Positions 28,491 to 39,453 of a stretch of 40,219 bases of DNA are shown in pieces. Origin of the DNA: Chara braunii (lineage: Eukaryota; Streptophyta; Charophyceae; Charales; Characeae); NCBI GenBank assembly GCA_003427395.1, contig BFEA01000047.1:3159601-3199819 (forward strand), written 5' to 3'. The number at the start of each line of letters is the position of its first letter. Position 1 is the first letter of the stretch. The notes beneath the pieces are model-generated. The model had not been told where the DNA came from, did not search any database, and was given only the letters and a program-made list of their open reading frames with translations. The position numbers were made by a program, and so were the translations under genes.

Positions 28491-29380
28491 AAGGAAAATG
28501 AACAGAAGCAAGATGACAATATTCAGATTGCACAATCACATTGAAAGCCAAATCGTAACACAGTGTTCAGAAAGCAGCATTGCACCAATAGAACACCAAT
28601 GGAGAATCGTAGCATTGAAAGTCAATGTCAATAAGAGTTTGCTCTCGCCACCACCAACATATGTATCCAATCTCTATCTCCCTAGTTGGCGCTCGACGCC
28701 CAGCCTACTCCCTACACAGCTACTACTAGCCTACTAATTGACAATGCAACTGTTGACATCAGCAGCACCCGAAGTACTTGAAGATGTCGCCCATGCAGAA
28801 CCATCGCCAATACCAGGTATGTGCCCTCACATCATCATCATCATCCTTTTCTCTCTCTCCCTTGACTCTCTCCCACGTCTTCCTTTGTTGTACACCCGAA
28901 GACCACCCATGCGCCTCACTGTACATCCAAGCCCTGCCAGCTATGGAGGTTGGGCTTCAGCTCCAGCAGCGCTGCCGCCAGCATGCGAGTGCCCGAATGG
29001 CCGGCCACGCAAAGAGCCTGCCTCATTCGGCAGCCTGGCTGGACTGGCCTGGGCCCAGAAGCTTCCGGTAGGCCCCAGGATGCTGCGCCTCTGGTGCAGC
29101 TACTGGGCCTCATTTGGTTGGGCCTCCCAACTGTTTGTGTATGAGGCTGCGAATCTCGCCCAGGGCCTGTGCTTTCGGAAAGGCCTAGAAGGCCTGGGAA
29201 TTTCCACGCTGCTCGACTTGTGTCTCCCTTCAACCAACTGGCGCGACGAAACTGCCTGGACCCCAAATGCAAAATTGACAGCCAAGGGCCTCTCGTGATT
29301 TGTTAGGCCCGCCTTCACTTAGGGCGGGCACATTTGCTGCAGGGGGCCCCATAGGCCTGCCGAGGACCCATATCCTCGCA
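28491..29380 (-). mobile_element. Possible 3' LTR region of the minus-strand gypsy element
   Basis: On the minus strand the integrase ends near 29421 and is followed by a purine run (GAGGAGGAGGGA, 29381-29392) and then TG at 29380, as expected for a polypurine tract and LTR start. The far boundary is not visible. The 186-codon plus-strand reading frame at 28738-29298 runs antisense to this, matches nothing I know and is not called. An (ATC) run lies at 28831-28850. Confidence 0.4.
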
Positions 29381-29420
29381 TTCCCTCCTCCTCTACTTCG
29401 ATAGTCCTCTGAGAAGTTTT

Positions 29421-30635
29421 CTATCCTGCAGGCATCTTCCCTTTAAGATCTCTTTCATAGCCTGCAATGACTTGAGGTGCAGTTCTCATGAGTTCTTCTC
29501 TGGTGAACCACCGATCTTCGTTGGGGTCCAGATGATGTCTGAATCTGACCCGGTACTGCATTTTCGGCTTAGGAGGGCGGCCTCTGCCCGGTGGTCGGGG
29601 AACTGGCATCAAATGATGCTCCACGATCTGGTCTATGTCCACTTCGCCATCCATGGTTGGGGGCAGCATTGATCTCCTGGAGGGAAACTGATTTGTGGCA
29701 ACGAAGGGTGCCAGCTTGGATGCATGGGAAATAGGGTGAGTACGCAAGTGTGGAGGAATGCGAATCACGTATGAAGGCCCATCACCTATAATGTCTAAAA
29801 TCTCCCAGGGCCCAAAGTACTGTGGCATCAGTTTTCGTGAAATCCCCATCTCCTGACCCAGTTCAGATGACTTTACCCAGACTCTATCACCTACCTGAAA
29901 GTTAGAGGGCTGTCTATGTTTATTCTCAGATGCGATCATAGCATCCTGAGACTTCCTAATATGTTCAACGGCCTGCTGCAGCATTTGTTCATACTTGACA
30001 GCAAATTCTATGCTGCCAGGTGCTGCAGTGGGTTGCCTTTCTGGTAGCAGAAAGTCAAGTGCACTTTTGGGCTTCCAACCAAGATGCAGCTGGTTGGGAG
30101 TCATACGAGTAGTACTGTGCACAACATTGTTGTACAGGTTGGCAATGAGAGGTAACTTCTCGTCCCAGTCATCCTGACTTCACTTAATATAATGCCGAAG
30201 CAGGTGCTGTACTACCCGGTTCATCTGTTATGCCTGGCCATTTGACTCAGGGTGATTGCCTGACGTCATTTGGAGCTTGGTACCAATCTGTTCAACTGTC
30301 GTTTGCCACAGTTCGCTGGCAAACCTTACATCCCTGTCACTTGCTATCGACGTACGTAGTCCAAAATCCCTGACCCAGTTATCCAGAAACAGTTTGATGA
30401 CATAGTCGGTTTTAGCAGTTTCTGGCATAGCGATAAGTCTTGCATACTTAGAAAAGCGGTCCACTATCACGAAGATGTGTCTTTTTCCAGACCTGCTGGT
30501 TACAAGGGTATCCATGAAATCCATGGACACACTCTGACCAGGACCTTCAGGAATCGACAATGGCTTGATGAGCCCAACTGGAGCCTGAGTCCTGGGTTTG
30601 TCCCTTTGGCGAACCTGCATACCGGATTGTTTCAT
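29421..30635 (-). pseudogene. pol: Ty3/gypsy chromovirus integrase core and chromodomain
   Basis: On the minus strand: SMDFMD (first catalytic Asp, about 30540), ASDRDVRF (second Asp, about 30340), and HPESNGQA followed by TAA at 30228-30230, exactly where the catalytic Glu should be. The same frame continues through MNRVVQHLL, a TGA near 30180 and HSTTRMTPNQLHLGW, then QYFGPWEILD and a chromodomain (VDIDQIVEH, YRVRFRHHL, RWFTREELM). The segment from 30122 to 29421 is uninterrupted (233 codons). The zinc finger, RNase H and RT are absent: similarity begins just after the zinc finger and abuts a LINE at 30632. Confidence 0.9.
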
Positions 30636-32528
30636 TTACTAGAAGGATGTTATCTTGGATGTTCCGATAGGGCATGAACCCGGACTGGTCTGGGTGGATG
30701 AGATGAGGGAGAAGGGGCAACAGCCTGTTTGCCCATGTTTTAGCTATTATTTTGTATGGCACGGGCAAGAGGGTGATCGGTCTGTAATTCCTGATTTCTG
30801 ATTTGTCCCCTTTTTTATACAGCAAGGTTGTGACCCCTTGCCCGATCATGCCACCAAATGCTCCTTCCTGGAAGACGACTTCAGCATACAACATGAAGTT
30901 ATCTTACAGGATTGGCCAGAAGTGGATCCAAAACTCTTTTGGAAAGGAATCTAATCCTGGGGTATTTTCTTCATCCATCTCCTGGAGGGCCTGAAAGATC
31001 TCTCCACGTGAGACCGGGGTATCGAGTCCATTTCACTGGAGTGTGGAGAGAAGGGAGGAGAGGGAGGCAAGCAGTGTCTCCCTTGCATGCTCCAGTACAT
31101 GAGGCTCCGTGCGTGTTGTCTGTGAGTTGAACAAGTGTTTGTAATACTGGGATGCATACTCCACAATTTTGTATGCATTAGTGGCTTGAGGCTGGGACCC
31201 GTCAAAAGGGTGATTAAGGGAAGGTACCGTGTTCTGCCTGCATCTGGCCTTAGCTTTATTAAAGAAGCTCTTTGTCATCATGCCCTCTGTGGTGTCCTTT
31301 CTCACTCGCGCCTAAAGTCTCCACTTTTGAGTCAGTCATCCATAAACTCTTGGAGTTGGGCTTTAGCTTGTTGCAACATATCGTAGGTACCGGGGTCTGT
31401 CGGGTCATCGTTTAATTTCGATTCCCAGTCTTCCAGCTGCTGCAACAGTCGATCGAGAACCGCTTTTCGATCACGGGCATGTTGAATCGATAATTTTTTT
31501 ACCCTTTCTCTCAGGTTAGCGATCCCATCGTTGAACCATTGAACTATCGAGGCCTCTTGGGGTTTAGTTGTTGTCCAGTAGGCCCAAAAATCTCGAACCA
31601 GTTGTTGGAAGGACCGAAGTTGTAAGAGGGACGTGTTGAATTTGAAGTACCTCGGGCCCCGATCAATGTGCGTGTGGAAGGAGATGCCTATTGCGACCAT
31701 ACGGTGGTCAAAGGATTTGCAGGGTGAGAAAGGAAGAATCTCGGCTGCGGTCAGCAAGCCTTGAAGGCTTTCCGAAAGAAGAATAAGATCTATTTTCGAG
31801 TTAGAGATCCCAGCAACTCCCCTCGACCGGACGCATGTATAACCTCGGCTGGTCGGGTGCAACAGTCTGAACGTATCTATGAGATTCATGTCTGTCATCA
31901 TGCGGGCCAACATGGTAGCGTTTGGTCCTCTGTCAATTTGAGAGCCCATACTCAACAGTCGTTGGGAGGGGGACCTCCTATCCATATCTGGGTCAAGGGC
32001 ACAGTTGAAATCTCCGCACCATATTAGTGGTGCATCAGTAGGAAGGGAATGCTGGAGGCAGAGAAAAAAATGGATTCGAAGCGATGGGTCGTTCGGGGCA
32101 TACACACATACTATGTAGACTGTTTCGGTCCCGATTATGGCCTTCAGCCAAACCCATCTTCCTTCAACTTTATCCCATTCAGCCTGGATCGGCGTCAGTC
32201 TGGACGAAGGGGGAAGCCATATAGCAACCCCTGTAGAGGCTGATGACCTGGCCGGTGCTGCATAGGCTGTATATGGCCATACTTGGGAGGCTCGTTCTTG
32301 ATGGGGGGGTGAGGCAGTTAGATGGGTTTCCTGTACCGCTATGGCATGAGGCCACTTCCCGCCCATATCCTGTGTTATCAGTTTCCACCTAGCATTTTTT
32401 TTTTTGTCGTTTGGCTGCGCCAGTCCATTGACATTAATTGATCTGATGTCGAGATCCGCTGCTGCCAGTTTTTGGCCCATGCAGGAGTCTTTCTGATTGG
32501 GGGCGGGGTTCGAGGAGGACTGGGGCAT
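30632..32528 (-). pseudogene. L1-like LINE ORF2: APE endonuclease and RT N-half
   Basis: The endonuclease domain (32528-31332, 398 codons uninterrupted) carries all expected catalytic landmarks: Asn in RSINVNGL, Glu in VQETHL, Tyr in VYAPND, GDFN, NSKIDLIL and the Asp-His in SFDHRMV. A TGA follows MDD (31332), then a one-base shift near 31315. RT continues with FFNKAKAR, PGLDSFPKEFW after a TGA near 31032, a TAA near 30906, TTLLYKKGD, NYRPITLLPVPYKI and DQSGFMPYRNIQDN. It stops at VNETI, before the FADD motif, where gypsy integrase sequence begins. The endonuclease would nick target DNA for target-primed reverse transcription. Confidence 0.9.
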
Positions 32529-32864
32529 CTCGGGGGACCCTGGTGAGCCTCTCCATCCTGTTGCTGGTTTGGAGGGTGCTGCTGGTTCTGCTGGCTCGGC
32601 TCCCGCGGCTGTATCTGCAAGTCCGTCCTTGTGCCTCTATGCCACTCGCTGAGGTTTCCAAACAGGGGTTGTTGTTGTTGATGGTGCGTTTGCTGTGTAT
32701 GTGTGTTGTTGCGATGTTGTGGATCGTCCAGTTGGTGTGAATGTGTGTGTGGTTGATTCATTGGGGAGAGAAAAATTGTGGTTGTGCAGAAAAGTTGGTA
32801 AACGGATGTGTTGTGTTCGTAGCAAATTTAGTCTGCGCTTTTAGACTGCGGTGACGGATCCTGA

Positions 32865-33310
32865 TTACAGGCTGTTAACAAATGGGGGATCGTCCCAATG
32901 GCGGTGTTCATCGAGGGCCGCTTCCCTCTGCAACCTGAGTAGGAACACCGTCTGGTCCGCAGCCGACCAAATGTTGTTTGTTCTGAGGCGCGATGTAGGG
33001 GTGTCCAAAAGCTCTGTCTGTGACAACCATTGCATCTGACCCGGTTGCAGATTATCTTGAAATGATGAGTTAAACAACACGAGCACGGGAGTGGTCCCTT
33101 TTGGGAAGGGGAGTTCATTCGGGAATACCGTCCCAACCACCCCTTGGTCCCCATTTTGGTTGAGGTGGTTCCTCAACATGTGTCTTGTCATAACTTGTGT
33201 GGTTGTGCCTCACCATCCCTGTATGGTGAGGCCCAACGGTGTTTCATGCGATGCTTTGAGGGCCCTGCTCACCAAGTTGGGGACTCTAGGTGCACCCCAT
33301 CTGAGTCCAA
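32865..33310 (-). pseudogene. LINE ORF1 C-terminal segment, shifted frame
   Basis: A minus-strand frame of 108 codons ending at 32865 (TRHMLRNHL, GTVFPNELPFPKGTTPVLV) is joined upstream, across one TGA, to 'NLVSRALKASHETPLGL'. Its composition is normal for a folded protein and it sits between the ORF1 frame ending at 33286 and the start of ORF2, so I read it as the ORF1 C-terminus after a frame shift near 33290. I do not recognise the domain. The 32529-32864 stretch is Gln/Pro/Thr-rich in one frame and could be linker or the ORF2 N-terminus. Confidence 0.5.
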
Positions 33311-34630
33311 CTTGCCATTCCCCGTTCGGTCGGATGCGACGGATCGGTAGGATAACCACTCCCGGTTTCATGCTGTCTGTGGGGGGTGAGTTGGGCTTCG
33401 TCCTTCAATGCTTCTCTGAACGTGGATCTTCGTGTCGCTGCCCGGTCCAAGGAGGTGCGAGCTTCATGCGATTCGGTAGGGGGTCGGGTTTCGGTCGCTG
33501 ATGGAGGTTGTGAGGACTCTGGTAGCCGGCCCGTCTCGAGAGGGGGCTGGCTGAGTCTGTCAGTGAGTAGCATGTCAGTGAGTAGCACAGGGTCCCATTC
33601 GAACCCGCCGTCGAAACCGGATCCATCGTCAGAATCAGAGTCTGTGGAGCATCTGCCCTCGTCACCCGCTCGGTTCTGTGACATAGTGAGGAGGTTGTCC
33701 GTCTCAGTTGCCCGGTCAGCGATCGATTCAATAGTGAGCAGGGGAAGGAGCAGATGGCCAGGGAGCAGTTGTTGCGCTTGGGGTTCGTTAGTGAGAGTGA
33801 GGCTCCCTACCTCGGGGGGGGGCTGAAATGTACAGGCCGCCGTCTCCAATTCCTGGATGACGACGTCAGGCCAGGTGATGCCCTCAAAGGAGAGGTCTTT
33901 GGGCCTCAGGGTGACAGCTGGGGCCAGATCCTTGGCCTTTGACAGCTCTGCAGGGGGAGGGGGGCAGTTGCTGATTTTGATGAGAAGAGCTCGGATCGCG
34001 TCCATTATGAGCGTCGCTGCTGTTTTCCAGTCAATAGCTGTCGTTTCGGTACATCCGTCCAAATACTCCGCCACGGACCTGGCGTTCATGAATGCCCTTC
34101 TGATATTCTCCCAATGGAGTGGTGGGATCTGTGGCTGTTCCCACTGGCTGGCAGCCTTGAGGAGGCTCATGAGAATGGAGGCGGTGATGATCTTGAGCCT
34201 GGCTCTTACCCTTCTGTCTTGGACAAACGGTGTGTGTGGCGGGGTTTTGGGGGATCTGGTTCCTCTGTTGTATCTTTGATCTGGCACCCAGGCTGTGGTT
34301 GCAGGCACTCGGAATCCACCTCCAGTTCATTAATCTGTTGAAGGTCCTGTTCTGTGCGGGCCATATCCACCTGCCTGGTTCGAGGGGGGGGGGGTCAAGG
34401 ATCCCAGTCTCCAGGGTAACAGCTAATGTCTGCCCCAGGTGCACTTGTAATGGCAGAGGGGGTGGCCTGTGCTGACGGGGCAGAGGGGTGTGCAGCATTT
34501 GGTGGTTCTGGAATCATGTCCGGGTGTATGGTGTAGCTGCAGTCTGTGGGCAGGCCAGGTGGCATCCCCATTCCAGGCCTGAATGGTACTGTGATGCTTG
34601 TTGTGTGTTGGGCCTGCTAGAGGGGGATGT
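33286..34630 (-). pseudogene. LINE ORF1 middle part, helical and acidic regions
   Basis: The minus-strand frame to 33286 is open for 340 codons. It has a helical segment (RARLKIITASILMSLLKAA, then HWENIRRAFMNARS), a Pro-rich turn and a long acidic Ser/Asp stretch (DSDSDDGSGFDGG). It is in the same frame as the N-terminal ORF1 at 35500-36681. Two homopolymer runs upstream, G10-11 at 34384-34394 and G14 at 34644-34657 on plus, shift the frame in and out, so the breaks may be slippage mutations or sequencing error. No named family recognised. Confidence 0.5.
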
Positions 34631-36681
34631 CAGGGACCCCAGGGGGGGGGGGGGGCAACCTGGTCCATGGGCAATTCGCCCATCGGGTCCTGTGAGGCGT
34701 GTTCCACCCCTTCCATCTCCATCGGTCTCAGTTCGGCCGTCGCCAGGCTTCCTAGGGCAGAAATCTTGTCGGAGATCTTCTCCTTCCACCGAACCAGTCT
34801 GTTGGCCTGAGTCTCCTGTTTGCCCCATCTCCTGGCAGAGCTTTCTGCTTGTGTGTTCTGTTCTCGGGTCGGGTCCTCAGAATGCAGGTCTGGCGGATTT
34901 GTTGGAAGATTGTGGTGTTCTACCCGCTGTTCTGTGGGTACGGGGGCCTCGCCATCCTCCGTATTTGTGGGCACACTTATGGAATCGCTCTGTGTGGGCC
35001 GTTTGTTTGCCTTATTCGAGGCTGTGCCAGTTCCATGAGCAGGTGGGTCCTCTCTTTGATCAGCCGGTGGCACCGGCTGGCGGGGACCCGTGCCAGGCCG
35101 GCGTACCGAGGAGGAATCTTGGGGCACACTTGGGGCAGGTTGTGTTGTGTTGCCCTGCTGTTGGCGCCCATCAGGCCCCCGGGATTGGGGCTGGGCAGGT
35201 TCTCTGCCATTGTTTCGGCTCTGTGGTCCCGATGATCCCCGGTCCAGGCACCTTCCCTGTCTTTGGTTGGTGATGTTTGCTGGGCTTCAGGGGGGCCGAC
35301 CGGTCCCTTCCCACCACCATTCCCCTGGTTTCTTAATGCTCGTTCTGTGGAAGACCCATCCTTCATAGGTGGGATCTTCACGAATCCATCGACCCGGACC
35401 CTCCGGGTGTGGTATCGCCAACCCTTCCAGATTTCGCCCCTGTGTACTGGGGCATTCCAGATCGGTGCTCAAGTGACCTCTGGTTCTGCATGCATAACAC
35501 TAGGGGTCTTGCGGGTGGTTGACCTGTACTGCGTAGATCCTGTCTTCTAGTGAGAAGGACCACTGGCCGCTGATTGGAAAGCCGGCTGAAGGATCCCAGT
35601 CAACTGCCACCAGCAGTGTGTCGTTCCGCTTGGGGAGCTGGTGGACATCATTAATGTAGCCCAAAACTGGAGCTATTTGGTGCAGATCGGCCAAGATAGC
35701 TCCTTGTACACTCAGCGGGGCGAAACGGAATTCCACCCAGAAGTGGTTCCGCATGAGTTGTTCCCTGCGCTGGTCAGCCGTGAAGGGGGTAAGAGGCTCC
35801 CATCTCCTAACCTGGACCGAATGTCCTTTGTATCTGAGTGGCAACAACTTGAGAAGGTTTGATCGATCAATCGGATATATGGTGATGACTGTTATGACCC
35901 CCGGTCCTGCCGTCTCGACAAGGAAGTGGTCCATGACCACTTGATCGCTGGTTTTAACCAGGCGTAGTCTCCCATTCACCCATCTAAGTTTTTGGTTCAC
36001 GGGCGCTTCCGACGTCGGGAAGACAAATTGAACCGCATTATTAGCAAAGATCATATTGCGATTGGCAACGGCTTGCGGAGGGAAGATTGCATGTGGGTAG
36101 ATAAAGCTGTATTTTTCGATGTATTTGTTGATCGGCTTGATGTGCAGTTTCTGGATGAAGTGAGCCTTCATGAGGCGAATGGCATCCAGCGCTAGCGACT
36201 CCTCTGACGTGGTGTCACCGGATGCAGCCAGAAGCTTGCATGAGAGCATGTGTGTCTCTCGATTTTTTATAGACAGTGCTCTGGCCTTTGTCGTGGTGAC
36301 TGTGATCGTGCATATGGGATTGGTGTTGTCGCTGCTGTTGTTGCTGTTGTTGTTGTTGTGTTCCTTGTGTTTGTGTTTGCTGAACATTCTGCACATTCTC
36401 CTCCGTCGCGTAGCCCGTAGCGGTCGCCTGTTCTGTTGGACCTGGGGGCGGGGGGACGGTTGCGCTGGTCTCTCCGCTGTTCTGTTGGACCTGGGGATGT
36501 TGCTCCTGTTCCGATCACAGGCACCCGGATTCCGGGGTGACAGATTGTTCTGGTGCCAGTGTGTGTCCCCTGTCCGTCCCCGGCCCATGGGTAGGAGCAC
36601 TGTTCGGTGCAGGGTGACGGGGATGTGCTGGGCCACTCCCTGGGCAGGTATAGTCCGCCTCCCAGTATCGTCTGCCTGCAT
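34630..36681 (-). pseudogene. LINE ORF1: nucleic-acid-binding domain and zinc knuckle
   Basis: The minus-strand frame starting at 36681 has a basic, Asn-repeat N-terminus (encoded by the GTT/CTG repeat near 36330-36360), then a folded domain (about residues 150-390) with a conserved-looking core HFWVEFRFAPLSVQG, DTLLVAVDWDPS and GQWSFSLEDRIYAVQV. This resembles the DUF4283-like, RNA-binding part of plant LINE and gag-like proteins. A TAG near 35500 is followed in the same frame by a zinc knuckle, CYACRTRGHLSTDLEC (CX2CX4HX6C). After a TGA near 35287 the frame is Gln/Pro/Ser-rich to 34630. Such proteins coat LINE RNA. No TAG or TGA is needed for function, so these are decay. Confidence 0.65.
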
Positions 36682-36844
36682 GTCGGCCCTTCCAACTTAG
36701 TCGTCCTTTCTTTCGTCTATTTAGCATAGTGATGTTGTTGTTGCCACTATCCTTGTTAGCAGGAAGGTACGATGGAGATTACAGGATCCGACAGCTCTAG
36801 CAAATCTATCAGTGCACAGTACACAAAACGGTCAAGGACAGCTG

Positions 36845-36960
36845 CAGCGGGGCATGTGTGTGGGGAGACGAGGGGATGGGTTGGGGGAGGGGGGGGGAGG
36901 AGGGGGGGGGGAGGAGGGGGAGAGGGGGGGGGAAAGGGGGGGAAAGGGCATGAAAGGGCA
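36845..36960. repeat. G-rich tract
   Basis: Runs of 5-9 G separated by one or two bases over about 100 bases, upstream of LINE ORF1 (C-rich on the LINE's sense strand). On the plus strand it could form stacked G-quadruplexes. Two copies of AAAGGGCATG follow. Confidence 0.8.
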
Positions 36961-37368
36961 TGACCGATAAGGGGTTGGGTGTATAGTATGGTGGGGTTCG
37001 CCAGCCAGGGAGGAGTCTCACCCTCCACCTGTCCGGTGGATTTGAGCGCCTGTGGTCCCGCTGGATGTCATCGTTCACTCTGGAGCTGTCTGCAGAGGGT
37101 GCCGTGTGTCGCTTCCACTCCCTTGCAGTCGTACCGTCTGTACTGCCTATGCAACCTCACTTTTGTGGTTCGCCGTTGTCCTAGATCGTCAGTCCCGATG
37201 GATCTACTTTGTTGTCCCTCCCAGTCCACTCCACGTGTTGTTTGTTTGCTCTCTTTGTTTTGTCGTAGCTTTTCACCCCACGCCAGGGGAATTGTCCTAT
37301 CCTACTGCCAGTCTTATGCCGCATACATGTCCATCCACCGTCCTTTGTTCAGTGAGCAGTGTTGGAAT

Positions 37369-37913
37369 CTTGTCATGGACTTCTTTTGTTCGCAAGGCAC
37401 AACTCCGAACCGGGTTTGTACAACCACGGGTCGGGATCCCATTCGGCCCAGCTCCTACTACCGGTAGCCGCCACTTGTCGCCTTTGTCTCCATTCACCAC
37501 ACACGTGCTCAGGTCCTGTCTGTGTCCATCCTCTGTTGCCACCTCCCTTCTTCGCTTCTTCTGTCTCACCTCCTGTCTGTGTCCACGCCCCGTCGCCAGT
37601 CTACACCCGTGCCACCACCTTCCACCCTTCTTCGCGGCTGGGGTCTTGTCGTGGACTTCTTCCGTTCGCAAGGGACAGCTCCGATCCGGGTTTGTACAAC
37701 CGCGGGCCGGGATCCCATTCGGCCCCAGCTCCTACTACCGGTAGCTGCCACCTGTCGCCTCTGCCCCCACTTGCCACACTCGTGCTCACCTCCTGTCTGT
37801 GTCCACCCTCCTTGGCCACCTCCTTTCTTCGCTTCTCCCGTCTCTCCTCCTGTCTGTTTCCACACCCTGTCGCCATTGTAGGCCCGTGCCACCACCTTCG
37901 CGGCGCCTGTCAC
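37369..37913 (-). repeat. 276-bp tandem monomers in the LINE 5' region
   Basis: The block 'CTTGTCATGGACTTCTT', then TTCGCAAGG, 'CGGGTTTGTACAACC', GGGATCCCATTCGGCC and 'CTACTACCGGTAGC' occurs from 37369 and again from 37645, a period of 276. A more diverged third unit seems to precede at about 37100-37368 (shared GCCAGTCT and CATCCACC region). On the minus strand these lie upstream of ORF1, the position of promoter monomers in some L1 families. Long Pro/Ser/Cys-rich reading frames across them are repeat artefacts. Confidence 0.7.
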
Positions 37914-38585
37914 GCACCGCCGTTGTCTCAGTATATTCCCGTCGCGTCTTTGTCAACACATTTCCGTTCCTTGCGCTTGTGTTCCCCTTCCCTTTCCCTT
38001 CCCCTCTCCTCATGTGTTCATAACCCGCTTTACTTCGTCGCGTCTCCTCTTCCCTGGCCTTCGTGTCTTATGCTCCCCTTCTCTTCTCTCACAAGCATCG
38101 TTCCTTAAGGCACATCCGAGGGGCATATCAGCCGCATAGCGTATTGGCTATGGTGGCTGTTTCCCTCGCCTCCCTCGATTTTGTCGAGCAAGTCACCGGG
38201 AGTGCGGTTGGGCCTCGCCGTACCGGTCCCGTTAGCGCGCCTCAAAAACACATTGATGAAAAAAAACACGGGATGAAATCTAGATCATTGTGTTGTAGCC
38301 GCCGACATTGATTACCCCTGGCTCTCTGGGGATTTGACTGTGTGGGTACTGATGTGTGTGTTGGTGAGCTAGGCCTGCCTCTTCAGCCCTTTTGGGGGCC
38401 GCCTGATTCTATCTGTATCCGCTAGCAGTCTAGCTACTCTTTCTGTTACTTTTTGCAGTTTAATGACTGGTTTGATGTCCAGCCAGGGGAGTTCTTCAGA
38501 GATGTGGCATGCTTTCTTGAACTGTTTCCCCCCTCGGAGCTAGCCTTGGTGGATCGTCAATGGTTTGGTGGGCAGGGGGGATGAT
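37914..38585. other. No gene recognised; possible LINE 5' end
   Basis: 37914-38250 is C/T-rich and may belong to the LINE 5' region. 38300-38585 shows no repeat-family or coding match. Confidence 0.4.
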
Positions 38586-38599
38586 CAATTAAAAATGAA

Positions 38600-38630
<31 letters not shown>

Positions 38631-38649
38631 CAATTAAAAATGAATTCTC
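38586..38649 (-). mobile_element. Tail-only retro-insertion: poly(T) with 19-bp target duplications
   Basis: CAATTAAAAATGAATTCTC is present at 38586-38604 and, 19 of 19 identical, at 38631-38649, with nothing between except 26 T. On the minus strand this is a poly(A) tail flanked by a target-site duplication, i.e. target-primed reverse transcription that copied only the tail. Confidence 0.85.
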
Positions 38650-38774
38650 ATTATCAGAAGGGATAGAATTGCTAGATTTGCACGCTCTATATGGCGGTCT
38701 GTTCAGGGCTGAAGAGGTGGTTTGATCCTACTGGTTCTCATTAAAAATTGTAATGTTTGACAGTTCGATTTTTT

Positions 38775-38924
38775 GTACAAGGGGCGCTGGACCCGATTTC
38801 CAGCAGGTGATACTCCCCACCAATAGACTGGAGTCTCAACTGGGTGACTAGGAATGGCTGCTCTTATCACCATTCCTAATGTCTTCCGCTGGGTTTGTTT
38901 AAAAAAAAAAAAAAAAAAAAAAAA
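38775..38924 (+). mobile_element. A-tailed SINE-like element, family A
   Basis: Head TTGTACAAGGGGCGCTGGAC, hairpin arms GCTGGA/TCCAGC, 'ATACTCCCCACCAATAGA', 'GCTGCTCTTATCACC' and about 24 A at the end. The middle part differs from the other copies and carries a small inverted repeat, CTAGGAATGG / CCATTCCTA. No clear target duplication. 38925-39453 holds CCGG-rich sequence without a recognisable gene. Confidence 0.75.
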
Positions 38925-39453
38925 GGAATTTAGAGGTGGTAGATGCCTGGCCAACACGTTGCAAATGTAGCGGTACCCTTTCGGCCCGACAGTGAGGCCG
39001 GACCTGTTTCAGGCCATCGGCCTGACCCCGGTCCGGTCCCGGGTTACTCCGGCCTGGACTGAGGCCGGTATATCTCTCCGGCCTAGGCCCAGGTCGGGCT
39101 GGTCATTCATTCATTCAGTTGGTTCATTCCATTCTTTGACAGTTCGTTGGTTCATTCGGTCGGACTGGACCTTCAGTCAGCTGCTGCTTCTCGTGTGTGT
39201 CCATCTCCTCTCTCTCTCTCCCTCCATCTCCGCATGTGCCGTCCTGCACGTGTGTCACAGCAAAGCTGAGGTGTTTTGTGCTCTTGGTTTGCCGATGCCA
39301 GAACGACGCTGGCCGGTGCTGGGGCGTACCCCTGTGACCTGTTGTAACAGGTGGATGAGGCCTGGTAGAAAGATATGGGGATTAGTCCAGGGAGGAAGGC
39401 AAACCAGTGACAACTGGGGGAGACTACTAGGACAACCTAAGGGGCCAGGTTTA

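Noticed and set aside
28738-29298. 186-codon plus-strand reading frame rich in Pro and Ala
   Set aside because: Overlapping frames on both strands are open because of GC content, and it runs antisense to the probable LTR of the minus-strand gypsy element.
33386-33826. Plus-strand reading frames opposite LINE ORF1 (up to 261 codons at 34488-35273)
   Set aside because: Shadows of the GC-rich ORF1 on the other strand, without any recognisable motif.
37052-38108. Long Cys/Pro/Ser-rich reading frames (up to 249 codons)
   Set aside because: They span the 276-bp monomers in all frames and show no protein signature.
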